Assembly (NCBI GenBank): GCA_937862595.1
Contig: CALMFL010000270.1
Coordinates: forward strand, 1 to 5,781
DNA from: an uncultured Fidelibacterota bacterium
GTDB taxonomy: Bacteria > Fidelibacterota > Fidelibacteria > Fidelibacterales > Fidelibacteraceae
Direction: 5' to 3'
DNA: 5,781 nucleotides
Under the pieces are notes generated by a model, which saw nothing but the letters and a program-made list of their open reading frames with translations, searched no databases and was not told the origin of the DNA. Below, one piece after another: positions 1 to 5,781 of the stretch (its first letter is position 1; every line of letters begins with the position of its first letter). Position numbers and translations under genes: made by a program.

Positions 1-759
1 ATCAGACAAATTGAAGAACGATACGATAAAAAATGGGTAAAAAAACTTTTCAACTACTGCGATCTGGTTATTACCGTCAATCATGAGATGAAAGAAGACT
101 TTTTGAAATATTTCGATCTTCCGGAAAGCAAGGTCAGGATAAGAAGTTGTGGTGTGGATTTTTCCGCTTTTGATGCATTTGAAGCGACCCGTTCTGATGA
201 AGAATATGAAAAGGATCAAATTATTCTCGGATTTGTCGGAGGAATAACCGAGGTAAAACGCCCGTTTCTATTTATTAAATGTATCGAAGCACTCTATCAA
301 AAATATGAGATTAAAGGGATTATGATAGGGAACGGTGATCTGATGGATAAGGTTACAGAATATATCAAAGCGAAAGACCTTCCGATCGAAGTCATTGAAT
401 CCTTGCCGTATGATAAACTTATTCCCTATTTTTATCGCTTTGATTTATTTATTTTTCCGAGCAGTATAGAACCTTTTGGCCTTGTTGGAGTAGAGTCTTT
501 ATATGCAAATACACCCGTCATTGCTTCGGCGGTAGGCGGTAAAAAGGATTTCATTCAAAACAATGTAAACGGCCTTTTTTTCCAAAAAGACAATCTGGAA
601 GACCTTGTCCAAAAAACGGAACGAATCATTACCGACACACAATTACGGAACAGACTTAAACAACAAACGCGAGAAAGTGTTAAGAATTTTTCAAATAGAG
701 AAGTCGTAAAGCAAGTATATGAATACTACGACCAAATTTTCAGGGATAACAATCAATGA
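1..759 (+). CDS. GT4-family glycosyltransferase, 3' portion (5' end outside window)
   Basis: The frame is open from base 1, giving 252 residues; the ATG at 88 is an internal methionine (fragment residue 30), because the preceding codons read on as normal protein (…CDLVITVNHEM). This is the end of the N-terminal domain and the whole C-terminal Rossmann-like domain of a GT-B glycosyltransferase. In fragment numbering, GFVGGITEVKRP (about 77-88) opens the C-terminal domain, and EPFGLVGVE (157-165) is the E-x7-E motif of GT4 enzymes that binds the sugar nucleotide. It is followed by NTPVIASAVGG and a NVNGLFF segment, both typical of the family. It should transfer a sugar from a nucleotide donor to a lipid-linked glycan at the inner face of the cytoplasmic membrane. 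Donor and linkage cannot be read from the sequence. It overlaps the next gene by 4 bases (ATGA). Base composition is AT-rich (three 60-base lines counted: 18, 18 and 19 G+C), unlike the genes at the right end. GT4 assignment is secure; the specific role is not. Confidence 0.93.
   Translation: MRQIEERYDKKWVKKLFNYCDLVITVNHEMKEDFLKYFDLPESKVRIRSCGVDFSAFDAFEATRSDEEYEKDQIILGFVGGITEVKRPFLFIKCIEALYQKYEIKGIMIGNGDLMDKVTEYIKAKDLPIEVIESLPYDKLIPYFYRFDLFIFPSSIEPFGLVGVESLYANTPVIASAVGGKKDFIQNNVNGLFFQKDNLEDLVQKTERIITDTQLRNRLKQQTRESVKNFSNREVVKQVYEYYDQIFRDNNQ
742..746 (+). promoter_or_regulatory. Ribosome binding site for the CapK-like gene
   Basis: AGGGA lies 9 bases before the ATG at 756, inside the last codons of the upstream glycosyltransferase. 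It supports 756 as the start and fits coupled translation through the ATGA overlap. Confidence 0.6.
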
Positions 760-2087
760 ATCTGAAACGCCTGTATTTTTCAGTGTATGATTTAGCGGGA
801 AACAGAGATGCTTCTCAGGCAAATCGTCTTTTGGAGCAATCACAATATTGGAGCAGAAACAGGATTCAGGATCATCAGTTAAAAAAGCTGAAAGATCTGT
901 TTGAACATGCGGCAAAGAATATACCGTATTATCAAAAAATCATTAAAAAAGCGCCTGAACCGACATGGAATTTCCAGGATATGATGGCCTATCTGCAGGA
1001 CATCCCGATCTTAAAAAAATCGGATGTTCAGGAATTCTTTGAAGAACTGATCGATCCGGGGGTTGACAGAAAAAAACTTGTCTATCAGCGAAGCGGTGGA
1101 ACAACCGGCCGGCCGACGCAATTTTATCATGACCGTATAAAACTTGATTATACACGTGTTGCCCTTCAAAGAAATTTCGACTGGGCCGGCTATACGATGA
1201 GGAAGAAATGCCTGAAACTTGCCAGCGGGCAGTATGAAGTAACGATCAACAAAGGCATGAAAGGCAAATTAAAGAACCTGCTCTTTAACCGTTTTTTCTT
1301 TGAAGGCGCCTTCCTGACAAACGAGCGCTGGGCCGATGAAGTGGTGCAGATCATCCGTCAAAAGAAGATCAAGGTATTGTGGGGTTATGCATCCATTCTT
1401 TATATGCTGGCTAAAGAACTGGGAAACGGGAAAGATTTGGGGATCGAAACAATGATCAGCTCCTCGGAAACATTGCTTCCGTCTCAGCGCCAAAAAATCG
1501 AAGAGACGTTCGGATGCAAGGTATTTGATGATTACGGATCCAGGGAATTCATGGTGGCAGCTGAGTGTGAGGCTCACTCCGGCATGCATATCAATGAAGA
1601 GATCATTCTGCTTGAAATACTTGACGAGAGCGGATCGATCTGTCAGAACGGAACGAACGGCAATTTGATCATTACGGATCTTTACAATCGAAGTTTTCCC
1701 TTCATACGCTTTGAAATCGGCGACAGAGGTGCCTTTTTTGAAGAAGAAGAGCCCTGCGCCTGCGGCAGGACGCTTAAACGGCTCAAACAGTTTGACGGGC
1801 GATCGTCGGAAACGATCAAGGTGGGGGATTCAGTTGTTTCCCAATCAATTTTTCCGGATTATTTTAAGACCGTAAAAAATATTGAAGCCTATCAAATAGT
1901 AAAGTCAAAGGATTTGCTTACGATCAATCTGATCTTATTTGACAAGGAAGACCATCACATACTCGGAGAGGTTGAAGAACATTTGCAAAAAAGATTTCAG
2001 CAAAAAATTCGGGTAAAGGTGCAGCAAGTTTCAAGCCTTATCCAGGAGCCGAACGGAAAAGTGCTGGTTGTTAAAAAAATGGATTAA
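756..2087 (+). CDS. CapK/PaaK-like adenylate-forming enzyme of a polysaccharide locus
   Basis: This 443-residue protein belongs to the phenylacetate-CoA ligase/CapK branch of the ANL adenylate-forming superfamily, at about the usual length. Visible motifs are the nucleotide-binding loop SGGTTGRPT (113-121), the DDYGSRE motif (258-264) expected near the adenylate, RFEIGDRG (318-325) with the ribose-contacting aspartate, and a C-terminal PNGKVLVV (432-439) whose Lys435 matches the position of the catalytic lysine. C271, H274 or H278, C334 and C336 (the latter two in CACGR) could form the metal site seen in some PaaK relatives; that is inference. Known relatives activate a carboxylic acid with ATP and often pass it to CoA; CapK members sit in capsule loci with poorly defined substrates. 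Here it may activate an acid that decorates the glycan. No membrane segment or signal peptide is seen. The start at 756 is supported by AGGGA and the overlap. Composition is AT-rich to intermediate (16 to 30 G+C per 60 bases in lines counted). Confidence 0.9.
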   Translation: MNLKRLYFSVYDLAGNRDASQANRLLEQSQYWSRNRIQDHQLKKLKDLFEHAAKNIPYYQKIIKKAPEPTWNFQDMMAYLQDIPILKKSDVQEFFEELIDPGVDRKKLVYQRSGGTTGRPTQFYHDRIKLDYTRVALQRNFDWAGYTMRKKCLKLASGQYEVTINKGMKGKLKNLLFNRFFFEGAFLTNERWADEVVQIIRQKKIKVLWGYASILYMLAKELGNGKDLGIETMISSSETLLPSQRQKIEETFGCKVFDDYGSREFMVAAECEAHSGMHINEEIILLEILDESGSICQNGTNGNLIITDLYNRSFPFIRFEIGDRGAFFEEEEPCACGRTLKRLKQFDGRSSETIKVGDSVVSQSIFPDYFKTVKNIEAYQIVKSKDLLTINLILFDKEDHHILGEVEEHLQKRFQQKIRVKVQQVSSLIQEPNGKVLVVKKMD

Positions 2088-2096
2088 AACATCGTG
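2081..2096 (+). promoter_or_regulatory. Unusual translation start: GTG six bases after the upstream TAA, weak RBS
   Basis: The flippase frame is the same as that of the CapK-like gene, which stops at TAA 2085-2087. After that stop the first usable start is GTG at 2094, and it gives a typical flippase N-terminus. Upstream there is only a weak GGA (2081-2083) with a 10-base spacer in an A-rich stretch. Initiation probably depends on ribosomes terminating at the preceding gene. A GTG at 2106 is a possible alternative start. Confidence 0.5.
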
Positions 2097-3389
2097 TTTA
2101 AACCCGTGAAAGACGCTTTCAGATCATTTGAACAACGAGGTGGTATTTACATCTTCTTCTCGACTATTCTGCTAAGAATTATTCAATTTGTATTGGGTAT
2201 CATGATCATCCGACTTCTCAGCAAAGAAGATTACGGAAATTTGAGCTACGCCTTTTCCATCACGCAGCTGATCATTCCTTTCAGCGGCGCCGGCCTGTAT
2301 CTGTCGCTGCTGCACTTCGGCCCGATCCAGAAAACCCCTGAGGACAAGCTGAAACTTTTTGCGCACACCCTGCGGCAGGGACTGATCTATTCCCTGCTGA
2401 TGCTGGGCGCCGTCCTGATCCTTGCCGGTCTGCTTGCCGTCAAGATGCCGGGTTCGCTCGTCTACCTGCGTCTCTTTTCCTTTTACATCATTTCATACTG
2501 CCTTTTCTATTCTTTCATTTCCCTTCTGCGCATCAAGAAGCAGAACAAGGCATATGCCGCCGCCTTGCTGGGCAACTCGTTGCTGGTTTTCGGACTGAGC
2601 CTGCTGGGGATCTTTCTCGGCGGGGGCAGGGGCTATGCGATCGGTTTCGTCACGGCGCCCGCCCTGACGGCCCTGATCATCCTGCTGACGCTGAAAGGGA
2701 AGGAAAAGGAATCCTATGGTCTGTTCCGGCGGGTCGAAGGACTGCCGGTCAAATCCCGGGAGTACACGAAATACGGTTTATATACGGGGCTCGGGAACAT
2801 TGCCTCGCAAATGGCCTGGCAGCTGGATGCGATCATGATCGGGATCATCATGGCGCAGAGCACCGAGGTCGCCGTGTATAAAGCGGCGTCGCTCATTCCT
2901 TTCAGCCTGATCTTTATCCCCTCGGTATTCATGCAGACGGATTTTGTCTACATTGCGGAAAGATTCGATCAGAAAAAATACCTGATCGCGTATTATAAAA
3001 AATACCTGATGGTGTTCACGCTGATCACCGCGGCCGTGATGGCCGTGTGGTACGCAGGCGGCGCTCAGATCGTCCGGATATTCGGTCCGGAATATATCGA
3101 AGCCCGGCCGCTGATCGATATTCTGATGATCAACGTTGTCAGCACCTTCCTGCTTCGCGTGCCGCTCGGCAACATGCTGGCGGCGGTGGGCAGGGCCAAA
3201 TGGAACAGCTATTCCGCCGTGGCCATGCTGGGGATCAATGTGATCCTGAACCTCCTCCTTATCCCGCGATTCGGGGTAAGGGGAGCGGCCTTCGCGACGG
3301 TTACTGCGATCAGCCTGAGCAGTCTGATCAACCTGATCCTGTTCTTCGTCTATCTCAGACAACTGGATACTAAGAGGCCCGGCGCATGA
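2094..3389 (+). CDS. Wzx-like lipid-linked polysaccharide flippase (MATE/MOP family)
   Basis: This 431-residue polytopic membrane protein has about 12 hydrophobic helices, roughly at residues 17-39, 49-73, 94-117, 122-145, 155-176, 181-201, 225-255, 262-283, 303-322, 338-364, 372-391 and 395-421. The RLLSKEDYGNLSYA segment (40-53) after the first helix and the LNLLLIPRFGVRGAAFAT segment (385-402) near the end are hallmarks of the polysaccharide biosynthesis/Wzx group of the MOP superfamily. Length and helix count match the family. Such proteins move undecaprenyl-linked repeat units from the cytoplasmic to the periplasmic face of the inner membrane. The start is a GTG with a weak ribosome binding site; the gene overlaps the next one by ATGA. 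The oddity is composition: codons 1-50 have 20/50 G or C at third positions and codons 51-100 have 39/50, with the change near base 2244. The reading frame is intact across this point, so the protein is presumably functional. Substrate specificity cannot be deduced. Confidence 0.93.
   Translation: MFKPVKDAFRSFEQRGGIYIFFSTILLRIIQFVLGIMIIRLLSKEDYGNLSYAFSITQLIIPFSGAGLYLSLLHFGPIQKTPEDKLKLFAHTLRQGLIYSLLMLGAVLILAGLLAVKMPGSLVYLRLFSFYIISYCLFYSFISLLRIKKQNKAYAAALLGNSLLVFGLSLLGIFLGGGRGYAIGFVTAPALTALIILLTLKGKEKESYGLFRRVEGLPVKSREYTKYGLYTGLGNIASQMAWQLDAIMIGIIMAQSTEVAVYKAASLIPFSLIFIPSVFMQTDFVYIAERFDQKKYLIAYYKKYLMVFTLITAAVMAVWYAGGAQIVRIFGPEYIEARPLIDILMINVVSTFLLRVPLGNMLAAVGRAKWNSYSAVAMLGINVILNLLLIPRFGVRGAAFATVTAISLSSLINLILFFVYLRQLDTKRPGA
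2230..2290. other. Sharp base-composition boundary inside the flippase gene
   Basis: Hand counts give 71 G+C in bases 2101-2280 (39%) and 111 G+C in 2281-2460 (62%). Third-position GC rises from 40% in codons 1-50 to 78% in codons 51-100, placing the switch at about 2244. The left side of the window is AT-rich throughout and the right side GC-rich throughout. A recombination junction between sequences of different origin is the likeliest reading. No target-site duplication, insertion-sequence end or repeat is visible at the point. Confidence 0.7.
3372..3377 (+). promoter_or_regulatory. Ribosome binding site for the WbuB-like glycosyltransferase
   Basis: AAGAGG sits 8 bases before the ATG at 3386, within the last codons of the flippase gene. 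It is the best-formed Shine-Dalgarno sequence in the window and fixes the start in the ATGA overlap. Confidence 0.7.
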
Positions 3390-4600
3390 AACTCCTCTTT
3401 TTAAGCGATAATTTTCCTCCGGAGGTCAACGCCCCCGCGACCCGGACCTTTGAACATTGCCGGGAATGGGTGCTGCAGGGCGCGGAAGTGACCGTGATCA
3501 GCGGCGCCCCGAATTTTCCGCTCGGAAAGGTCTATGAAGGATACCGGAACCGGCGCAGCGAGGAACGCATGGACGGCATCCGCGTGATCCGGGTAAGGAC
3601 CTATATCGCGGAGAACAAAGGTACGGTCCGGCGCAGTCTGGATTATCTGAGTTTCTATTTTGCCGCGGTCCGCGCCGGCCGCAAGACGGATTGCGACCTG
3701 ATCATCGGAACAAGCCCCCAGCTCTTTGCGGCGCTTGCCGCCCGGAAACTGTCACGGATCAAACGCAAACCCTGGATCATGGAGGTACGGGATATCTGGC
3801 CGGAATCCATTAAAACGGTCGGGGCGTTTCGGGAAGGCCCGGTCCTGCGCTATTTTGAAAAAAAGGAACGGCAGTGCTACCGTTCGGCGCAAAGCATCGT
3901 TTGTGTCACGAAGGGAATAAAAAGCCGCCTTTCGGACCGCGGCGTCCCGGAAAATAAACTGCAGGTGTTCACCAACGGGGCGAACCTGGAAGCCTATACG
4001 CCCCGTGACAAAGACACCGCCCTCCTTTCATCCCTGGGGCTTGACGGGAAAAAGATCGTCGCCTATATCGGCACGCTGGGCTTGTCCCATAAGCTGGACT
4101 TTATCCTCCGTGCCGCCGCGAAGATCAACGATCCGGACATCCATTTCCTTTTTATCGGCGAAGGGGCGGAAAAGAAGAACCTTTTGGCGCTGCGGGACCG
4201 GCTTGCCCTGAAGAACGTGACCCTTCTGGATGGAATTCCCAAGGATCAGGTCGCCCGCTATCTTTCGATCGCCGATATCGCGTTGGTAAACCTGAGGAAA
4301 AAGGAGCTTTTCCTTGGCGCGCTTCCCTCCAAGATCTTTGAGAGCGCCGCGATGCAAAAGCCCCTGTTGCTGGGGCTTAAAGGTGAAGCGGAAGACGTGA
4401 TCACCGCATACAAGGCAGGCCTGTGTTTCGAACCGGAGAACGAGGCGGACTTTCTGCTGAAGCTCGGCGAGCTGACAAAAAATACGGAATTTTACATGCA
4501 GTGCGCGGAAGGATGTCGTAAATTGGCGAAAGAATATGACAGAAAAACCATTGCCCGGCAAATGCTGGCACATATCGCGAACTGCGTAAGGGAAATATAA
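3386..4600 (+). CDS. WbuB-like GT4 glycosyltransferase
   Basis: This complete 404-residue enzyme has the GT-B fold. The N-terminal acceptor domain covers about residues 1-200: LFLSDNFPPEVNAPATRT (4-21), APNFPLGKVYEGYRNR (41-56) and MEVRDIWPESI (132-142) are signatures of the WbuB/WcaI-like branch of GT4. The C-terminal donor domain begins at IVAYIGTLGLSHKLD (224-238) and contains LFIGEG (255-260), a YLSIADIALV segment (292-301) and LPSKIFESAAMQKPLL (313-328). E319 is the second glutamate of the E-x7-E motif; the first position is G311, a change I believe is common in this branch. WbuB itself is an amino-sugar (N-acetylfucosamine) transferase in E. coli O-antigen synthesis, but donor specificity cannot be assigned here. 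It acts at the cytoplasmic membrane surface on a lipid-linked glycan. Start is supported by AAGAGG at 8 bases. Composition is GC-rich (40 of 60 in one line counted), matching the genes around it. The gene ends TAA, six bases before the next start. Confidence 0.93.
   Translation: MKLLFLSDNFPPEVNAPATRTFEHCREWVLQGAEVTVISGAPNFPLGKVYEGYRNRRSEERMDGIRVIRVRTYIAENKGTVRRSLDYLSFYFAAVRAGRKTDCDLIIGTSPQLFAALAARKLSRIKRKPWIMEVRDIWPESIKTVGAFREGPVLRYFEKKERQCYRSAQSIVCVTKGIKSRLSDRGVPENKLQVFTNGANLEAYTPRDKDTALLSSLGLDGKKIVAYIGTLGLSHKLDFILRAAAKINDPDIHFLFIGEGAEKKNLLALRDRLALKNVTLLDGIPKDQVARYLSIADIALVNLRKKELFLGALPSKIFESAAMQKPLLLGLKGEAEDVITAYKAGLCFEPENEADFLLKLGELTKNTEFYMQCAEGCRKLAKEYDRKTIARQMLAHIANCVREI
4588..4593 (+). 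promoter_or_regulatory. Probable ribosome binding site for the Wzi-like gene
   Basis: AAGGGA lies 13 bases before the ATG at 4607, overlapping the last codons of the upstream gene. The spacing is longer than ideal, but this is the only purine-rich match near the start, and 4607 is the first ATG after the in-frame TAA at 4598. Confidence 0.45.
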
Positions 4601-4606
4601 ATAATC

Positions 4607-5781
4607 ATGAAACGAAGCGGCTCAAGAACCCTGGCGTATCTCCTGATCCTGGGCATCGCCCTCCTGCACGGCATGCAGCTCTATGTGCCGGTCCAGGATC
4701 CCGTCTATGACTATCTGGAACGCATGGCGGCACGCGGGGTGATCCGGAATTTCTTCAATAACGCCAAGCCCTTGATCCGGGATGATGTCGCTTCCCTGCT
4801 CAATGAAATACGGGACAGGGAAGAAGAGATCACCCGGACCGACCGGGACCTGCTTTACCTCTATCTTGCGGAATACCGCCACGAGCTGAAAGACGTGCGC
4901 CATCCTTCCATCCCCGACAGTTCGGACTATTACGTCGGCATATCCTCGTTCCGGAATTTCGGAAAGGATATGAGAAAGATCTTCACTCAGGATCCGGCGG
5001 AAGAGAATGAACATATTTATGTGCACGAGGACGGGACCCACACGGTCTGGATCGATGTGGATTTCATGGCGCGGGGAGAAGGCAGGAACGGCACCTTGCG
5101 TTTCATGGACCAGCTGGGCGCCTGGGCGGCGATCCAAAGCGGAGACCGTCTTGCCCTTTTTGCGGACGGCTATTTTTTTCATCAGTATATCGCAGACGGC
5201 TGGGAAGAACCCGTAAAGGAATTCAAAGGCTACTGGTATAATGACCATGAATATGAACATTTTGCGACCTTTGACCGTTCGGAGGCGTATGCAAACCTGA
5301 GCGGCAGCTTCGGGATGCTCTCCCTGGCGCATTACCCCATCGTATGGGGAAATGCAATGAATCCGGTCATTCTTTCCCCGGAAGCCGTCCCCTTCGGATC
5401 CCTGCGCTGGTCAAAACAATTCAAACATTTCAAGTATTCGTTCTTTCACGGGTCGCTGATGACCGACACCTTTACCTGGTCCTTCGAGAGCGGAAGGACC
5501 TATACGCCGAAATACCTGACCGGCCACCAGATCGAGATCCATTTCACGCCCCGCTTCCACGTCGATTTTACGGAACTCCTGGTGTACGGGAACCGCATCC
5601 CCGAGCCGACCTACCTTGTTCCGGTCATCTTCCTCTGGCCGTCCGAACATGCCCTGGGCGACCGGGACAATAAAATGATCGCCGTGGGCGCGGAATGCTT
5701 TCCCGTGAACGGTCTGCGCCTGTACGGGACCGTTCTGCTGGATGAACTGGCCTTCGGTCAGATATTCCGGGACTGGTGGGC
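4607..5781 (+). CDS. Wzi-like capsule-assembly outer-membrane protein, 5' portion (3' end outside window)
   Basis: An open frame of 391 codons runs to the window edge with no stop. The N-terminus looks like a signal peptide: basic residues KRSGSR (2-7), then a hydrophobic stretch at about 8-20, though no clear A-x-A cleavage site is visible. Residues 27-68 (VPVQDPVYDYLERMAARG…KPLIRDDVASLL) match the short helical N-terminal region common in Wzi relatives. The core shows WGNAMNPVILSPEAVPF (247-263), alternating polar/aromatic strands at about 265-345, and GDRDNKMIAVGAECFP (351-366) followed by GLRLYGTVLLDEL (369-381), all reminiscent of the capsule-assembly Wzi family of outer-membrane beta-barrels. 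E. coli Wzi is a surface lectin that anchors group 1 capsule; whether this distant relative binds or exports polymer is inference. Family members are usually around 450-550 residues, so the last part of the barrel is missing here. The position after Wzx and glycosyltransferase genes supports a role in surface glycan assembly. It is GC-rich (38 of 60 in one line counted) like the gene before it. Confidence 0.78.
   Translation, partial: MKRSGSRTLAYLLILGIALLHGMQLYVPVQDPVYDYLERMAARGVIRNFFNNAKPLIRDDVASLLNEIRDREEEITRTDRDLLYLYLAEYRHELKDVRHPSIPDSSDYYVGISSFRNFGKDMRKIFTQDPAEENEHIYVHEDGTHTVWIDVDFMARGEGRNGTLRFMDQLGAWAAIQSGDRLALFADGYFFHQYIADGWEEPVKEFKGYWYNDHEYEHFATFDRSEAYANLSGSFGMLSLAHYPIVWGNAMNPVILSPEAVPFGSLRWSKQFKHFKYSFFHGSLMTDTFTWSFESGRTYTPKYLTGHQIEIHFTPRFHVDFTELLVYGNRIPEPTYLVPVIFLWPSEHALGDRDNKMIAVGAECFPVNGLRLYGTVLLDELAFGQIFRDWW

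Noticed and set aside
88..90. ATG as the start of the first glycosyltransferase
   Set aside because: The frame is open back to base 1 and the upstream codons encode a typical continuation of the GT-B N-terminal domain, so the gene is cut by the window edge and this is an internal methionine.
1105..1115. GC-rich symmetrical patch CCGGCCGGCCG in an AT-rich gene
   Set aside because: It codes for the invariant Thr-Gly-Arg-Pro part of the nucleotide-binding loop, which forces GC-rich codons; there is no sign of an insertion.
2072..2080. A-rich run near the end of the CapK-like gene as a slippage or frameshift site
   Set aside because: The frame reads normally through the expected C-terminal lysine motif to its TAA, and the downstream gene is already in the same frame, so no shift is needed.
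2830..2841. Perfect palindrome CGATCATGATCG, a possible operator
   Set aside because: It encodes part of a flippase helix (AIMIG), and GATC/ATC-rich codons are frequent throughout this gene, so it is a by-product of isoleucine and methionine codons.
2778..3362. Minus-strand open frame of 194 codons
   Set aside because: It is opposite the flippase helices and its product is an unnatural mix rich in Asp, His, Gln and Arg, as expected from the complement of hydrophobic codons.
4028..4573. Minus-strand open frame of 181 codons
   Set aside because: It is opposite the conserved donor domain of the WbuB-like glycosyltransferase and has no recognisable domain of its own.
4622..5332. Long open frame of 236 codons on the minus strand
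   Set aside because: It lies wholly opposite the Wzi-like gene, whose translation shows a signal sequence and family motifs. The minus-strand product has no recognisable domain and is explained by GC-rich codon bias on the coding strand.

Overview
The window is a gap-free run of five co-directional (+) protein genes that look like part of a surface-polysaccharide (capsule, O-antigen or exopolysaccharide) operon. Both end genes run off the edges of the window. The order is: (1) 3' portion of a GT4 glycosyltransferase, 1-759; (2) a CapK/PaaK-like adenylate-forming enzyme, 756-2087; (3) a Wzx/MATE-like lipid-linked glycan flippase, 2094-3389; (4) a WbuB-like GT4 glycosyltransferase, 3386-4600; (5) the 5' portion of a Wzi-like capsule-assembly outer-membrane protein, 4607-5781. 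Junctions are either 4-base ATGA overlaps (1/2 and 3/4) or a TAA plus exactly six bases before the next start (2/3 and 4/5). Transcription as one unit with translational coupling is therefore likely. No promoter, terminator, RNA gene, mobile element or CRISPR array is visible, and no stretch lacks a gene.

The proposed division of labour is inferred from family knowledge. The two glycosyltransferases add sugars to a lipid-linked repeat unit on the cytoplasmic face. The CapK-like enzyme probably activates a carboxylic acid that modifies the glycan. Wzx moves the finished unit across the inner membrane. The Wzi-like protein works at the outer membrane in attaching or assembling the exported polymer. 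No Wzy polymerase, Wza/Wzc export component or initiating sugar-phosphate transferase is in the window; these would have to lie outside it.

A Wzi-family protein with a signal sequence points to a diderm (outer-membrane-bearing) bacterium. The right part is GC-rich (about 55-65% in lines I counted by hand). I cannot name a phylum: FCB-group lineages and diderm Firmicutes would both fit.

The most notable feature is an abrupt change of base composition inside the flippase gene. Its first 50 codons have 40% GC at third positions and the next 50 have 78%. Everything to the left is AT-rich (about 30-50% by line) and everything to the right is GC-rich. This suggests a mosaic locus with a recombination junction near position 2244. 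I see no evidence for a wholly new system; the genes belong to recognisable families, although the chemistry of the CapK-like enzyme is open.
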